NCBI RefSeq assembly: GCF_037975245.1
Contig: NC_092564.1
Coordinates: forward strand, 8,219,984 to 8,283,983
Reading direction: 5' to 3'
DNA: 64,000 nt
Source: Apostichopus japonicus
Taxonomy: Eukaryota; Echinodermata; Holothuroidea; Aspidochirotida; Stichopodidae
Made by a program: the position numbers and the translations under genes. Of this stretch, positions 23,283 to 36,001 are shown piece by piece. The stretch's first letter is position 1; every line of letters starts with the position of its first letter. Under the pieces are notes generated by a model. The model did not search any database. It worked only from the letters and a program-made list of their open reading frames with translations, and was not told where the DNA came from.

Positions 23283-25385
23283 TTCGGATGCTGTGTTAAC
23301 AAACGTCAGACAAACTGTCCCATGAATATCATGAGAAAATTGTATGAAAAGGCAGAACAAGAAAAATATTAGTTGTAAATAATTTATAGAATTTTAAAAC
23401 TTGTCATATTTATGTCCAGGTTCAAGTTTAACTCTTTTTTCCTGTTTTATTCCTACAAGTTCCACTGAGAGAAGTAATTTATACAGAGAGCTGACATTAT
23501 ACTATGCCCAAACCCCATAAGGTTGTAATGCCAATCTTACTGTGAGTTGGTGCCCAAGTTAAAATCTTAAACTGACAAAGTCCAATTCCACAGAATGGTT
23601 ATGAAAAGCTTTTTTGCGGTTTTACAACAGTTGGATGAACTTTGTTTGCTTGTGATAAATACAGCATCTGTAAGTTTACGTAAATCACGATGATCTTCTG
23701 ATACAATCTTAACAAGGGTGTGCTCCATTCAAATCAAACAGAGTAGTCAACTAAATAGACTAAGCTGGTATCCACAAATAGTATGGAGAAAACATGTACA
23801 CACACCGGATTCAAAGATTAAGAGGAGAACCCTCTATTTTCTGGATTATGGATTATCCAGATCATATATCCAATAATTCATTATTGTATAATCCAGAATA
23901 ATAACTATCACTAATCAAGGGTTCAAATGCAAGGTCCCTAACTTTTGGTTGAAAATTTTTCACAGACATTTTATCACAGAGAATAGAGCAGATCAACACA
24001 TGAAAAATTAAATGGTAAAGCACATACTTAAATCAAATCATACAACACAGTTACAAGGATCAACAAAATAGATAACTGGGCAATATATAGACAAATGGAC
24101 TATTTCATAGCCAAAAATCTCTCTCAATTTTGGCATCTTTGGTTACCAAATGATTTTATTTGTATAAGCTACCCTGCAATGCAATAATACATTTTACTAT
24201 GTACTAAACAAAAGAAACCGGCTTTACTCACCCTTACTGGCTGTTTGATTCCTGTAATGTCTTGCATTCCATTCAAGTTGTTGTAAAATATTCTTATGAA
24301 TCCTGTTTTTATGTCAGACTTGCTCTCTTAATTACATTTATCACCGCCTATCAGATTTCTAGTGAAAACTAGCAAACCATCTAGTCAAAACATCCCATTA
24401 AACAGTTGTTAAATAAAGTATAAACATTTATTGTCAACTACCAACCCTGACTAGCTTTGCTGTCGAGCAAAGTTGGGTATTCCTTTCCGCATGAGTGGAG
24501 TGAGGTGCTCATAGAATTCAATTCCTTGAAAAAGGAAAGTGGGTATACCATTCCATAGACTAAAGACGTGTTTACTGAAGGATCAACGGCTACAGTTAAT
24601 CATAAGAATGGGATTTGCCGAGTGGCGATGACCCATTGAAAATCATCGGGCGTGACGCTTGTCTTAGACAATTCATTGGAAAAAGCCTTCTTGACCTATG
24701 AATTGTATTGATTCTGTTGTATGGCATACTACTTGTGGTTTAACATACACTGTCTACACGGAGTGAGTCATATTGTAAAGCACACATACCTGAATAATTC
24801 ACACATATTTGGAAAGACTACAACTAAACTGACACACTAACCGGTAACTCCTATCGGTAAGTAAAGTCACTAGATATATAGCCACAAATTACTACAACAC
24901 TTTTTGACAAGTTTGGAATATCTCTTTGCATGGTATGCATAATTTTGAAGGAAAAATTGTGGATTCGTTTTTGTGGTGACTAAAACTATGCAGTTTTCTA
25001 ATTATCTTGAACTTTGATTTTTGGTACCACCAGCAAAGCTTTGACTTCACTGCACAGTACCTTTTAACCCAAACAAAAGTACAATGAATAAAGGACTTTC
25101 AAAAGCAATTCTACGCTACGTGATGTCACAATGGGTCGTCAAACTACGTCAAAGTGCGGTCTCTTGTTGGAAGGACTCCATAAAGGAAATAACCTGGTTA
25201 GCAATCAACCAATCTTAGACATTTTCATGACTTTGTGTGCTATTGTCAATCTAACATAAAATGGTGATGACGCATGTTTCCTGGAATAAATCTTGTGTAC
25301 TTGTTAGGTCAATGAGGGTATTCTGATTGGTGAAATATTGTGTCATGTGATAAAGGCATTTTAGTAGTATAGTCTGGTGTTCAAT
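23283..25385. other. Region upstream of the lectin gene
   Basis: AT-rich, no supported gene. The lectin promoter and any 5' UTR exon should lie here, but I see no convincing TATA box or other fixed landmark. Confidence 0.5.
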
Positions 25386-25393
25386 GATCAGAG

Positions 25394-26363
25394 GGAAGCA
25401 GGTCACTTCGCCCAACAACCATTTCGCCAACTGCCATTTCGCCCAACCTTACCATTTCGCCCAACCAGCCTGGTCATTTCGCCCAACCAGCCTGGTCATT
25501 TCGCCCAACCTTGATTAAATATGATACTTCAAAAGGAAACGTTCGGGAATTGTTAACATTGCAGCATACGAACCGAATATTAAGGAAACTTGAGGATCGA
25601 TCAGGGTGTGGGGTTAGGTTTGATAGTAAACATTCAAATATTAAGGAATATTAAGGAAACTTGAAGTCCTTTACTTTGTATAACTTTAGTAAGAAAACAT
25701 TCAGGAATTTTTAACGTTACAGGATACGAACCGAGTATTAAGGAAACTTGAAGTTGTGGTTAAATTGATTACATATGTGATTAAATATGTGGTTATATAT
25801 ATTTATTTTTTTCCAATTTAATAAGGAAACGTTCGGGAATTGTTAGTCAGTAGGATGGATCAGTAATTTTAGGGGTTAGGTTTGATAGGTTTTCATGAAG
25901 ACCGATTCCCCTGTGTTTGTATAATAATATAACTTCCATTGTATGCGTAAACGCCTAAAGTAGTGTAATCCTCCCATTATACCCGAAATAACTGCTCAGA
26001 CTCTGATCGATATCGAGCGGACCTCACTTTTTTATTTACCTATTATGAAGTAACCTAACCCAAAATAAATCAAACTGAACTAGTGGAAAAGGAAAAGTAA
26101 TATTATTCTGACTGAATATTAGTAAAAATAAGGTTGGGCGAAATGACCAACACTGTTGGGCGAAATGACTATACTGGTTGGGCGAAATGACTATGATGGT
26201 TGGGCGAAATGTCCATGCTGGTTGGGCGAAATGTCCATGCTGGTTGGGCGAAATGACCAGGCTGGTTGGGCGAAATGACCAGGCTGGTTGGGCGAAATGA
26301 CCAGGCTGGTTGGGCGAAATGGCAGTTGGGCGAAATGGTTGTTGGGCGAAGTGACTAGAAAGC
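25394..26363. mobile_element. Foldback-type element with tandem-repeat inverted arms
   Basis: The left arm (about 25402-25509) is built from tttcgcccaaccagcctgg-like subrepeats and the right arm (about 26131-26353) from their reverse complement (ttgggcgaaatgaccaggct), so the arms can pair over about 100 bp. Outer tips (gtcacttcgcccaac / gttgggcgaagtgac) are inverted. A perfect 8-bp repeat gatcagag flanks it at 25386-25393 and 26364-26371, a likely target duplication. The core has repeated ggaaacgttcgggaattgtt and ttaaggaaacttga words and no open frame. Confidence 0.82.
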
Positions 26364-26371
26364 GATCAGAG

Positions 26372-27773
26372 ACTGTAGGGTAATATTGGAGTATAGAACC
26401 ACACCTGCTCTCTTTGAAAAAGAAAACTAATCTAGTGGTTTTTCATATTATTCATAGCTAACTGTGCTTTTTCTTCACAATTAAATTTGTACTGTTCAAC
26501 ATATGCAGGGGGCTGCAGGGAATAGCTTATCCAGTATCGCATTGCAAAATACTATGTAAAATGGGCAAGTCGCTATGCAAAGGCAAGGATGTATAGTTAA
26601 GGCAAGGATGTACAGAAACACAAGGATGTGTTTCATTTTACACAGGAACCAAACTGTTTCATTAGAGACCATATTCAGAGACGTTAAGACTGCTACACAA
26701 AATCTGAACACTGAATTATTCCCTGGGCAAGTGGTAGGTTTCTTTGGAAAATCTATGTTCACAATTGTTTTCATGTTTTGAAATCGACGTGATGTGTGTG
26801 CGAAGGGACAATACTTTGCATGTTTCTAAGTCTGTAACTTCCGATGGAATTATTAAATTGTCACTTCGAAGGGGAAAAAAGGAGAATATTTAAAAAATTT
26901 CTAAAGTTACTGTTTAATTTGAAGTAAACAGAAAATATAAAGAGAAAATCAATGAAAACCTCTTATACTTTTATTCTTTATTCACAAATTATTTACAAGC
27001 TTGAAGCTATACAAATCTTTTACAGTGAATTCCTCTTAAAGGAAACAGATACAAACTTAACATGTAAACAAACCAGAAATCTACAAAGTTCAAACCAAGA
27101 TTTGTTTAAAAAGATGGGATGGTGCGTACCAACCTGATCAAGCCTCTTTGGAACTAATTGCGTGTTAAAGGTGCCCAGTAAACAAACAGATTGAATTCTT
27201 GTCTAGTGCAGGTTGTGCCACTCTCTGCTATCACTATGCTAATTTATTGGCACTGGAAGTGGTAGTTTAAGTAAATGATTAAAGATATTATATTCTCAAA
27301 GTCTAAACTTAAAAGATTACAAACTCAATCATGGTTTCAATAATTAGTTTAATAGTAATAAGATTGCAAACACATGTACTACTGTGGACCAGTAAAGCAT
27401 CAAATTCTATCAACAAAGCTGGAGGTGAATGGTTTTTTGACCAGGGAGTTGGTATTCCATAACAACTCCCTGGTTTGACATAAAACCCTTTTCTATAAAC
27501 CCAGCAATACCGAAGTGCACCACCTATCGGGTTATATGGTCCGCAATATTTCAGGCAAGTTAATAAGAGAATTTTCCAGTGCCTGCAAATAAACAGTCAC
27601 CTGATCGAGTCACTGGCAGAGTTTGACATATAAATTTTCAAACAAGCTTGCATTGTCTCGAACCAAACTGCTCCGAGAGGAGGAGGTACGTGGCTTATTA
27701 ATGAAGAGAAAACGAATGTGCATTCTTGAAGGTGCAACCTATTACAGTGCAGAACAGAGAGTATGTCATCACC
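26372..27773. other. Intergenic sequence, nothing recognised
   Basis: AT-rich with only short open frames lacking domains. Small inverted piece around 27440-27475 (ccagggagttg ... caactccctgg). Confidence 0.5.
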
Positions 27774-27781
27774 CCCTAAAC

Positions 27782-28288
27782 CAGGGGTTTCCCTAACTTT
27801 ATCCCCCCCCCACGGACCCCCTGTGGATGTCAGCTTTTCGAGACACGATCTGAGTCATTATTATAAGTATAATACGCAAACCAGTGCTTTGTAAAATATC
27901 AAGTACTGTACATAGTGTAACATTGTAATGAAAAAAACCGAGATATGAACAAATATTTATTTGGAAACTTGAAGATCAGATCAGCTCTTTATCTTCCAGC
28001 GTACTGTCATGCGTACACCAACTTGACCAAAGTCATGCGGCCTGTGTCTGTTTCATAATTCAGTTATTTATCACATGCACGGTACTACTATGGCAACATA
28101 TGCGTATGGAACGCGAAAAGAGTTTGTCGATAGGTACGACTTTTGTACATTACTAAATTATATGATATATCAGATTTTAGTTCAACAAAAAGTACTCTAG
28201 TTTTGACTTTCAGAAAAGTCTCACGAACCCCCTTGGATGGACTCACGCACCCCCTGGGGGTTCATGCACCCCAGTTAGGGAACCCCTG
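27782..28288. mobile_element. Non-autonomous hAT-type element
   Basis: Termini caggggtttccctaact and agttagggaacccctg are inverted repeats differing by a one-base indel, and CAGGGG is typical of hAT ends. A perfect 8-bp duplication ccctaaac lies at 27774-27781 and 28289-28296. The 507-bp interior has no transposase. Confidence 0.88.
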
Positions 28289-28714
28289 CCCTAAACTGAC
28301 CAGTCTCTGCCAGGAAAGAACAAACACAGAAACATAACAGCCATATCTAAAAAGTTAAAGACGGATTTGAATTCAGGATCACCAGATGGGCCGAAGGTCA
28401 ACCAGAAGTGAAATAAGCCAGCCAGCCCTAGGAGCTGAACAGTGCACCTAGCTGGCCAAGTGGGGCCCAGAGATCTCCGAAACAAATAGTCTGGGTGCTT
28501 CTTTAGTTTTTAACTTCTTTCTTAACTGATCAATATATTGTAAGTTGAGTGCAAAGAGCAATTATTTGAAATAATTCAGTTTGCACAAATTCTTTTGTAA
28601 CTTTGTAACATCCATGATAACTTGCAAACTGTTCCTAGCACATGTTGTCATGTAGTTGATACTTTAAGTCTTGCATGTAAAAAACTTAGCAGCTCCCTGG
28701 TATAACTACTATAT

Positions 28715-29104
28715 AGGGGAACATGGGGTTAAAACAGACCTCCCGGGGTATAACAGAACCCTCTCACTATATGGAAAACCCAATACCACCATTTAGTTTT
28801 GACTCAATATATTAGAGCCTTACAATGTGACTATTGCAACACACAAAGGATGTTTACCGCAAGCAAAATTCCAGCTATCCTATCTTGAGTATGTGAGGTT
28901 TTCATTATTTTACAGAAGCTATACACGTTTTTATAAAACTAATTGGCTTTATATTCGCAAACAGAGAAGTAACTGACAATATAGTTATGTTTGATGTCTA
29001 CTTAGAATAACAGGCTGCAACCTATAGTGAATGTACAGTAGCAACAGTAATGCATACAGGGTAAAACAGAACCCTTGAATTGGGTCCAAACGGACCCCGG
29101 GTTC
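28715..29104 (+). mobile_element. Left end of a second pogo-like element copy
   Basis: The sequence matches the left 430 bp of the complete element at 30053 nearly throughout (ggggaacatggggt, attggctttatattc, gaagtaactgacaatatag) and is preceded by TA. It stops abruptly after ggaccccgggttc, where LINE sequence begins. No matching right end for this copy is visible. Confidence 0.82.
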
Positions 29105-30050
29105 CATCCAGCAGTCATCATCGTTCATTGTGGAACCAATAACATTATTATGCATAACACCAGCGAGACCATCAATCTTCTATCAGAACTTGACTCTACC
29201 ATTAAAACCCTTGTTCGTGGAGTGAAAGTGGCTTTTTCGGGTCTGACTGGCAACAGAAACTGTTTCCACACTGATGTTCAGATACAGTATGCCACATTAA
29301 TGACAATATTAAGCAATTTTGTCAGGAACACAATTCTTCATATAAGACAATTACAATATAACATTATCACATATTTCTTGTGATGGAATACATCTAAACA
29401 GGAGGGGCATCGTGCAACTTGCCATGAATTTTATTGCTTACCTCCGCTGTTAGAGAAGATACATGTAAATCACCAAATTTTTGGAAGGAACAATTATCAC
29501 CAACATGTAAGAACTCATGTCCAGATTTACTAATCATCCAATTCCTGTGTATATTACTATTGACAGGAGAAAGCATGTTAATACTATGGTCCAAAGTATT
29601 AATAAAAATAACCTGATTGAATGCCTATCTGTTCCTGTATTTCAAGATTTTAATCTCTCAGTCCTTAATGCTCGGTCAGTATGCCACATGACATCCACTA
29701 TATTGGACATTGTTCATGAATACCACCTGGACCTATTTGCCATTACTGAGACCTGGTTGGCTCCAACTGGTGATGACGTGTTAATCCGTGCCCTTACACC
29801 ACCTAACTTTGACTTTATCCATTTGCCACGTGGATCACATGGAGGTTGTGTCGGCTTTCTCTCCAAGAAATTGTTTAGTTTTAATATAATTTCTTCAGTT
29901 ACATATCAATCTTTTGAGAGTCTCAAAGTTTTTATTGCACTAGCAAATCTGAGAGTTGTGGTTATCTACCGTCCACCTCCTTCTACTACCAATAAATTCA
30001 GTTAATTTATTTCTGGAAGAATTTACTGATTATGTACAGTTTCTTAACAG
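29096..30050 (+). mobile_element. LINE fragment: ORF1 esterase-like end and ORF2 endonuclease start (CR1/L2-like)
   Basis: The first part encodes PAVIIVHCGTNNI, FSGLTGNR and, after a frameshift near 29375, DGIHLNRRG, the marks of the SGNH/esterase-like ORF1 of CR1/L2-type LINEs. From about 29640 a second frame encodes LNARSV, DLFAITETWLAP and HGGCVGFL, the N-terminal half of the apurinic-type endonuclease; it shifts frame near 29998 and continues FLEEFTDYVQFLNS up to the pogo insertion. Several stops and frameshifts make it inactive, and I do not find its continuation on the far side of the pogo element. Confidence 0.78.
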
Positions 30051-30052
30051 TA

Positions 30053-33000
30053 GGGGAACATGGGGTAAAACGGACCACCGGGGTATAACGGAACCCCATC
30101 ACTATATCAAAAACGCAATACCGCCATCTAATTTTGACTCGAGATATTGCGCAAGAGCCTTACAACATGACTATCGCAACACATGAAGGACGTTTACCGA
30201 AAGCACAATTCCGTCTGTCATATCTACAAATATCCTGTGCATGCCGATCTAATGTGAGTATGTGAGGTTTTCATTATTTTACAGAAGTTATGCACGTTTA
30301 TATAAAACTAATTGGCTTTATATTCCTAAACAGAGAAGTAACTGACAATATAGTTATGTTTGATGTCTACTTAAACTAACAGGCTGCAACCTACAGTGAA
30401 TGTAGCAACAGTATTGCATATGGGGTAAAACGGAATCCTTAAATTGGGTCAAAACGGACCCCGGGTTCTGTCTTGCCCCACAACATGTTCCGTCTTGCCC
30501 CTATGTAATGATCATGTATTTATTGGAATTATTTGCATTTAATAAATGATTCCAGTGAAGTAGCCTACACTGCACACTGTTTATTATTGTTTTTTATTTT
30601 GTAGATCAAAATGCCGCGAGATTACAAAAGAAGGTCTAACAGAAATTCATGGGACAGCAAGGCTATGGAGAATGCTATTGCAGCTGTTTCGAGGGGAGAA
30701 ATGGGATTGAAAAGAGCCAGTAAAGCATTTGAAGTACCAAAAACCACCTTGAGACGACGAGTGAAGGGAACAAACATATACGCAAAACAAGGAGACAAGT
30801 CATTGGGTAGATTGAAGGTAGGTTCATTCGCTCATGGGAGATTTTATGCGTCACAGAGTCCAGTGATATAGTGGAGAATGATATGGAAATTTAGGATGAT
30901 TTTCGGGCTATAATCGAGTGAAACACGGTTATCTGTGAACAAAAAAACAACACTAAATCTGCCCAGGTGGGCTCTCTGTAGAGTCTAATGTCGACTTAAG
31001 ATATAATGGGGGTGGAGGAGAGGGGTGGGGGAGGGGGGAGGGGTTAGTAACTTTGAAGCATGTCATGTTTTTGTTAGGTAATCACCAGTAAGCTATAACA
31101 CAACTCAGGAAAGCTATTTCTTTTTTATTCCAGCCAACATTTCCACCCGAAATCGAAGAAGAACTTGTGTCATACATTATTAGAATGGAGGAGATGATGT
31201 TTGGCACAACCACCACTGATGTCCGACGTCTCGCATATCAGCTAGCAGTCCGGAATCAAATTCCAAACAAATTTGATGACGACAAAGAGATAGCATGGTT
31301 AGACTGGTTGGCTGGATTTATGAAGCGCCATCCGCAGCTATCCCTTAGAACCCCAGAAGCTACATCTGCTGCAAGGGCGAGGGGGTTCAACCAAACAGCG
31401 GTTGGGAAGTTTTTCGACCTGCTAGAGTCTTTGATGGAGGAGCATCATTTCGAACCTCATAACATTTACCATGTCGATGAGACGGGTATGTCTACAGTTC
31501 AGGGGAAACCGTCGAAGATAATTGCGAAGAAGGGACGCTGGCAAGTTGGGACCCTAACTTCGTGGGACTCTTGTCACAGCGGAAATTTGCATGAATGTGA
31601 CTGGGTCGTTTGTTCCTCCGCTCTTTATTTTCCCCAGGGTAAGGATGAAGCCAGAATTGATGGATGGCGCACCGATCGGCTCCATTTACGAGTGTCACAA
31701 GTCCGGCTGGATGCAGCTTCCGATATTTACAAGGTGGTTTCTTCATTTCATTAAGGTCTCCGGAGCAACCAAAGACAACAAGGTGCTCCTGCTGCTCGAC
31801 GGTCATGCCACCCACACTAAAAATCTAGAGGTCATCAATCTAGCACGACAAAACGGTGTGTATCTTCTGTGCCTACCACCACATTGTTCACACAGGCTGC
31901 AACCGCTCGATGTAGCATTCATGAAGCCTTTGTCCACTTTTTACACAAGGGCAATCGAACAATGGTTGCAGAATCATCCTGGCCGGAACGTCACCATATA
32001 CCAAGTTGCTCGTTTATTCAACAAAGCTTACTTGAAGTCTGCAACAGCTCTGAATGCAGCGAGCGGTTTCCAAAAACCGGGATATATCCTTTGAACCGGT
32101 ATATCTTTCAGGAGCACGAATTTGCTGCAGCGGATGTAACAGATCGGCCACTTCCGGAGCAACAGCAGCTTATTAGGCCTGAACTACAGTCTGAAAACTC
32201 GGACACAGTGATGGAGGAAACTGATGAGAATGTCCCCGATCAGCAGAGCACATCAGCGCCCACAAGTCCAGCTGGCTCTGAACCAACATCATCAGTAGGA
32301 TCAGCGGCAAACACCCCTATCCAGCAAAAAGTGAACCAATCAGAACAGTCATTGCCCCAAGGACAAGTAGGCCTAATCGAGGCTGGAGAGACTGAGAAGC
32401 AGCTTCCAAATAGTTCTCACCAAGTAAGCGTTTCCGCCGATGTGCACCCCCCGCCAAGAACAGAAAAACAGCCGGCCAATTTCATCATGCCCATGGATAT
32501 CTCACCTCCTCCTAAGGCACCTGCATCAAACACTTCATCAATGAAGAGGAAGAGCACGATGACAGGGGCGCAAATTTTAACCAGCAGTCCATATAAAGCC
32601 CATCTCACCGAGGCTGAACATGAGAAAACACTCGCGCTGAACCAGAAGGAAGCAAAAAAGAGGGAACGAGAGCAGAAGAGAAAAGATAAGGAAAATAACA
32701 AAAGAAAGAAAGGTCCTGTTCCAGTAATGAAGGCGATACTGAGGATGAAGGGTAGGCCCGCCAAAAAGGGTGCTGGGAGGAAATCCACAGTAGCTAAACA
32801 ACTGTCAGCAAAATTCAGCAGTGCTACTGCACAGGACGATGAACAGAGTGCCAATAAACAGGACGACACATAGTGTTTGTTTTGCGGCGAACTCTACAGC
32901 CAAACGCAAGTTGATGGATGGATACAGTGCACAAGTTGCAAAATGTGGGCCCATGACGACTGCGCGGGTGTTGAAATTGATGACAATGAGTTCGTTTGTG

Positions 33001-33440
33001 ATATGTGTAAATAAATATGCACATCAGAGGTGCTGACAGGTATTACGTTTCATGACTTGAATTCGCAAGTAAAACGCCTTGAAGAAAGCTATGAAGAAGC
33101 CTTGAACCATTTTTTAATTATACCAGTTGTAGTAAGACATTTAGTAGTATGATACACGTTATATGTTTTAAACGTTATATGTTTTAGTTTTTTTTAGTAC
33201 GGGGTAAGACGGACCCCGGGGTCCGTTTTATCCGAGTCACGGGGCAAGATGGAACACTCACCTCATTTTATGTTTTGTAACATTTCTACTTAATTCCTAT
33301 TTTAAATTGCTCCAAATGTACTTGAGTATGTTCGTTGCCATTCGAGAGTCTGCTCCTAGTCCCAAACTGACATTCATTTCGTTCACAGTGCCAATTAGGC
33401 AGCCTCGAAGTTAGGGGTTCCGTTTTACCCCATGTTCCCC
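30053..33440 (+). mobile_element. Pogo-like (Tc1/mariner superfamily) DNA transposon
   Basis: The ends ggggaacatggggtaaaac and its inverted form (33420-33440) flank a 3.4-kb element bordered by TA on both sides (30051-30052, 33441-33442), the target duplication of the Tc1/mariner/pogo group. Subterminal GGGGTAAAACGGA-like words recur in both ends. It contains one transposase gene with an intron. The ends are well kept, so it may once have been mobilised recently, but its gene is broken. Confidence 0.9.
30611..33014 (+). pseudogene. Broken pogo/Tigger-like transposase with C-terminal PHD finger
   Basis: Exon 1 (30611-30817) encodes a psq-type helix-turn-helix (GLKRASKAFEVPKTTLRRR). A 316-bp intron with GTAGGT donor and TTCCAG acceptor follows; exon 2 starts at 31134 with PTFPPEIEEELV, a CENP-B-type DNA-binding region, then the DDE core: HVDETGM (first Asp), LLLLDGHATH (second) and LQPLDVAFMKPL (third). 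A Lys/Glu-rich basic tail and a PHD-like zinc finger (CLFCGELY ... QCTSCKMWAHDDC ... FVCDMC) close the protein. Breaks: a small deletion near 31563 changes frame, a one-base loss near 32085 changes it again, and an in-frame TAG at 32871-32873 separates the PHD finger (32874-33014). Confidence 0.88.
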
Positions 33441-33442
33441 TA

Positions 33443-34711
33443 CGTATAGTGCACGTTGTTCATTGTAAGGCAGTCTAGAAACGGGGCTTTGCCGAACGTA
33501 GTTTGTTTCATATTATCGACAGTTTTGTTGTAACTTTTTAAAGATTGTAAAACAGATTTAATCTCTTTTCATTTTATCACGTAATATAGCTACTCTAACT
33601 TGTCATTTTAAAATTTTCATCAGTTTCCGTTTTGTGACAATTTAAACTAAAAAAGTTGTCAGTATTTTTTTCGCTAATAACATTACTGTATTCCATGGAT
33701 ACCTTACAACTGCGTCACAAATTCAGCGGTATACGCTAGATTTCCCCAATTGACTTAGTGTGCTGTTAGGCAACCATGTGGTCGAAGATAACAGCAATAC
33801 TTAAAGTATTCCATGGATATCTTATAACTGCGTCACAAATTCAGCAGTATAGGCTAGATTTCCCCCATTGTCCAGCAATGCATTTTCACTCGGCCTATAG
33901 ACTGTCAGTGTCTGATCGACTGTTGTTACAACACCGTACAAAATGCATTGCACTGACATTTAGCCACAAGTCTCATTTGTTTTCTGGGTACATCATTAGA
34001 GACTAACGTTAGGCGACTTTATTAGTGAACAGATTTTTTCTAACGATGTTGTAAAGTTAATATTTCGCGCATGTTCTTAAATAATTCATGTTTGGTTTGG
34101 GTATTATTCAGAAAGGACTACCAAGCACACAACATTTTGAAACATTTGGTAGTCCGACGTAATTTCTAGTCGTCACGGACGACCGTGAAAGTCCTACACT
34201 GCATTCTATATTTCACCTTAAGTCCACAAACTTCCTAAATTAATAGCAGACGCTCAACAAGCACTACCCTGAGTGACCCATTCTGACCCTGCGAATATCC
34301 ACCGTTCACATACTTGTAAACTAGCCAGGACACTCTTGTTAGCTATTCCCTCCTTACCGACCTATTATTTCAGGCTAGTATAAACATAGTAGCAGCAGTT
34401 GGGGCGTGGCTCATTACCATTATTATTATGTCGGTACAAGAGTGACGACGCACTCTTCCATACCTTGCAGGTATACTGTCTGTTTCCTGCTGAATTTAGT
34501 CAAATGTAGTTACTGTGTGTTCCTGCCTATTCTTATGTATTGGAAGTCGGGTTACCGAGTGTTCCCTCATATAGCTACAGGGTAACTTTATTGTTCCCAA
34601 ATGTTTTGCTGACATTGAAGAACGGGGAGTGGCTTAAAAATGGTCCAGTAAGTTAATGCATACTTGTTGTCATTACGTTTACTTTAGAATACTGTTCTGC
34701 CATTTACGTAA
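33443..34711. other. Spacer with a short tandem duplication
   Basis: No gene seen. A ~65-bp segment (ttccatgga..cttacaactgcgtcacaaattcagc) occurs at about 33690 and again, slightly changed, at about 33809. Confidence 0.5.
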
Positions 34712-35360
34712 ATGCTATTGCTAGTCAGCACTGGTTTGTTGAAGCTTAACAACACACCAGAACATTACCGATCTTGGAAGGTATCCTTTATCAGAGTAGC
34801 GAGGGAATTGAAACTCTCACCTTCAAAAGAACTGGACTTCATCAATAAGTGGCTAGGAGACAAGTCATCGGAACTGGTGTTGCCGATACGCAGCATCTAC
34901 GTTCACAATCCAGCAGAAGGTCTGAAAATGACTTGGGAACGACTAGACGAAACGTATGGCGCACCAGAGGCCATCGAACATGCATTGTTCAGTAGGTTGG
35001 AGAATTTCCCTAAACTTACTCCTTAGGACAAAACCAAGCTTCAACAATTAAGTGACCGCCTTCTGGAACTACATGTCGCGAAAGAAGAGGGCACACGCCC
35101 AGGTCTTCTCTGGTTGGACACACACCGCGGAGTGAACCCCATTGTGGAGTAACTGCCGTATGGACTGCAAGAAAGATGGATATCCAGAACAACAATGACC
35201 GATTCATAGGAAGCCTCATCCGTTGCAGAAATGTTGCACCTTCAGGAGCAAGGACATAGCAGGGAGACGGACATTTCTAAAGGAGCACGGCATCTGCTTC
35301 AAGTGCTGCACATCCTCCCAACATTTCTCTAAGGACTGCGAGGCTACAATCTCATGCATC
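34712..35360 (+). pseudogene. BEL/Pao-type gag fragment
   Basis: In one frame 34712-35025 encodes YRSWKVSFIRVARELKLSP, DFINKWLG, AEGLKMTWERLDETYGAPE and ALFSRLENFP, a DUF1759-like region of BEL/Pao retrotransposon gag. After a stop the frame continues with LPYGLQERW, and about 35270-35350 encodes a CCHC knuckle (CFKCCTSSQHFSKDC). Stops and frameshifts mark it as dead. Confidence 0.75.
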
Positions 35361-35433
35361 TGAGTGTGAGGTTGTACTACCTCTATAGACGATCACCAAA
35401 GAGGTGGCGTAGCTGAAAGCCGTTGCCAAGATT

Positions 35434-35790
35434 TTGAAGAGCAATGTAGTAAAGCCATCGCGGGCCCAAGGAACCCGTTGGATAGACCACATACGAAAAG
35501 CGCTGCACTGTCTGGCCACGAATTATCAGTTTGTGGCAACACAATTAGAAGAGCAGGCCACTGGGCAGCAGAGAGATGTACCACCTGCTGATGCTGCCAA
35601 GATGAAAGGTTACTTGAAGCTTCTAAAATCCTGCAAGTTTGTTTTACCCATGGCATTATACCAGGATTTGGTTGATGACATAACTGAGGTATCTCTCGAG
35701 TTTCAGCGTGACGACCTGCCTCTTTCTTCAGGGAGAACCAGTGTTGTGCTTGCAGAAGCAAGCTTAAGGAGGAAGAGGACAACTCCAGGC
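35434..35790 (+). pseudogene. hAT-family (ZNF862-like) transposase fragment
   Basis: The frame encodes PSRAQGTRWIDHIRKAL, SCKFVLPMALYQDLVDDI and VSLEFQRDDLPL, which resembles the central region of ZNF862-like proteins derived from hAT transposases. The N-terminal part of the same family lies downstream at 36002, so the pieces are out of natural order. Assignment is from motif memory only. Confidence 0.6.
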
Positions 35791-36001
35791 TCTCACCTGC
35801 AGGGGTCGAAATTTACACTATTCCACTATCCTGAGAATAGTAAAATTATGAACAGAATACCAAGTTGCTTGGGATCACTATTCCGTATGGATAGTGCTAA
35901 AAGTGATAGCTAACAACAAATTCAGACAAATCCATCTAAATTTTACTTGCCTGTCACTAGTCAGGCAACAATTTTTTCACTAGTCAGGCAAACAACCAAA
36001 G

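Noticed and set aside
32417-32869. 150-codon minus-strand open frame
   Set aside because: It is the mirror of the Lys/Glu-rich transposase tail on the other strand; composition explains the length.
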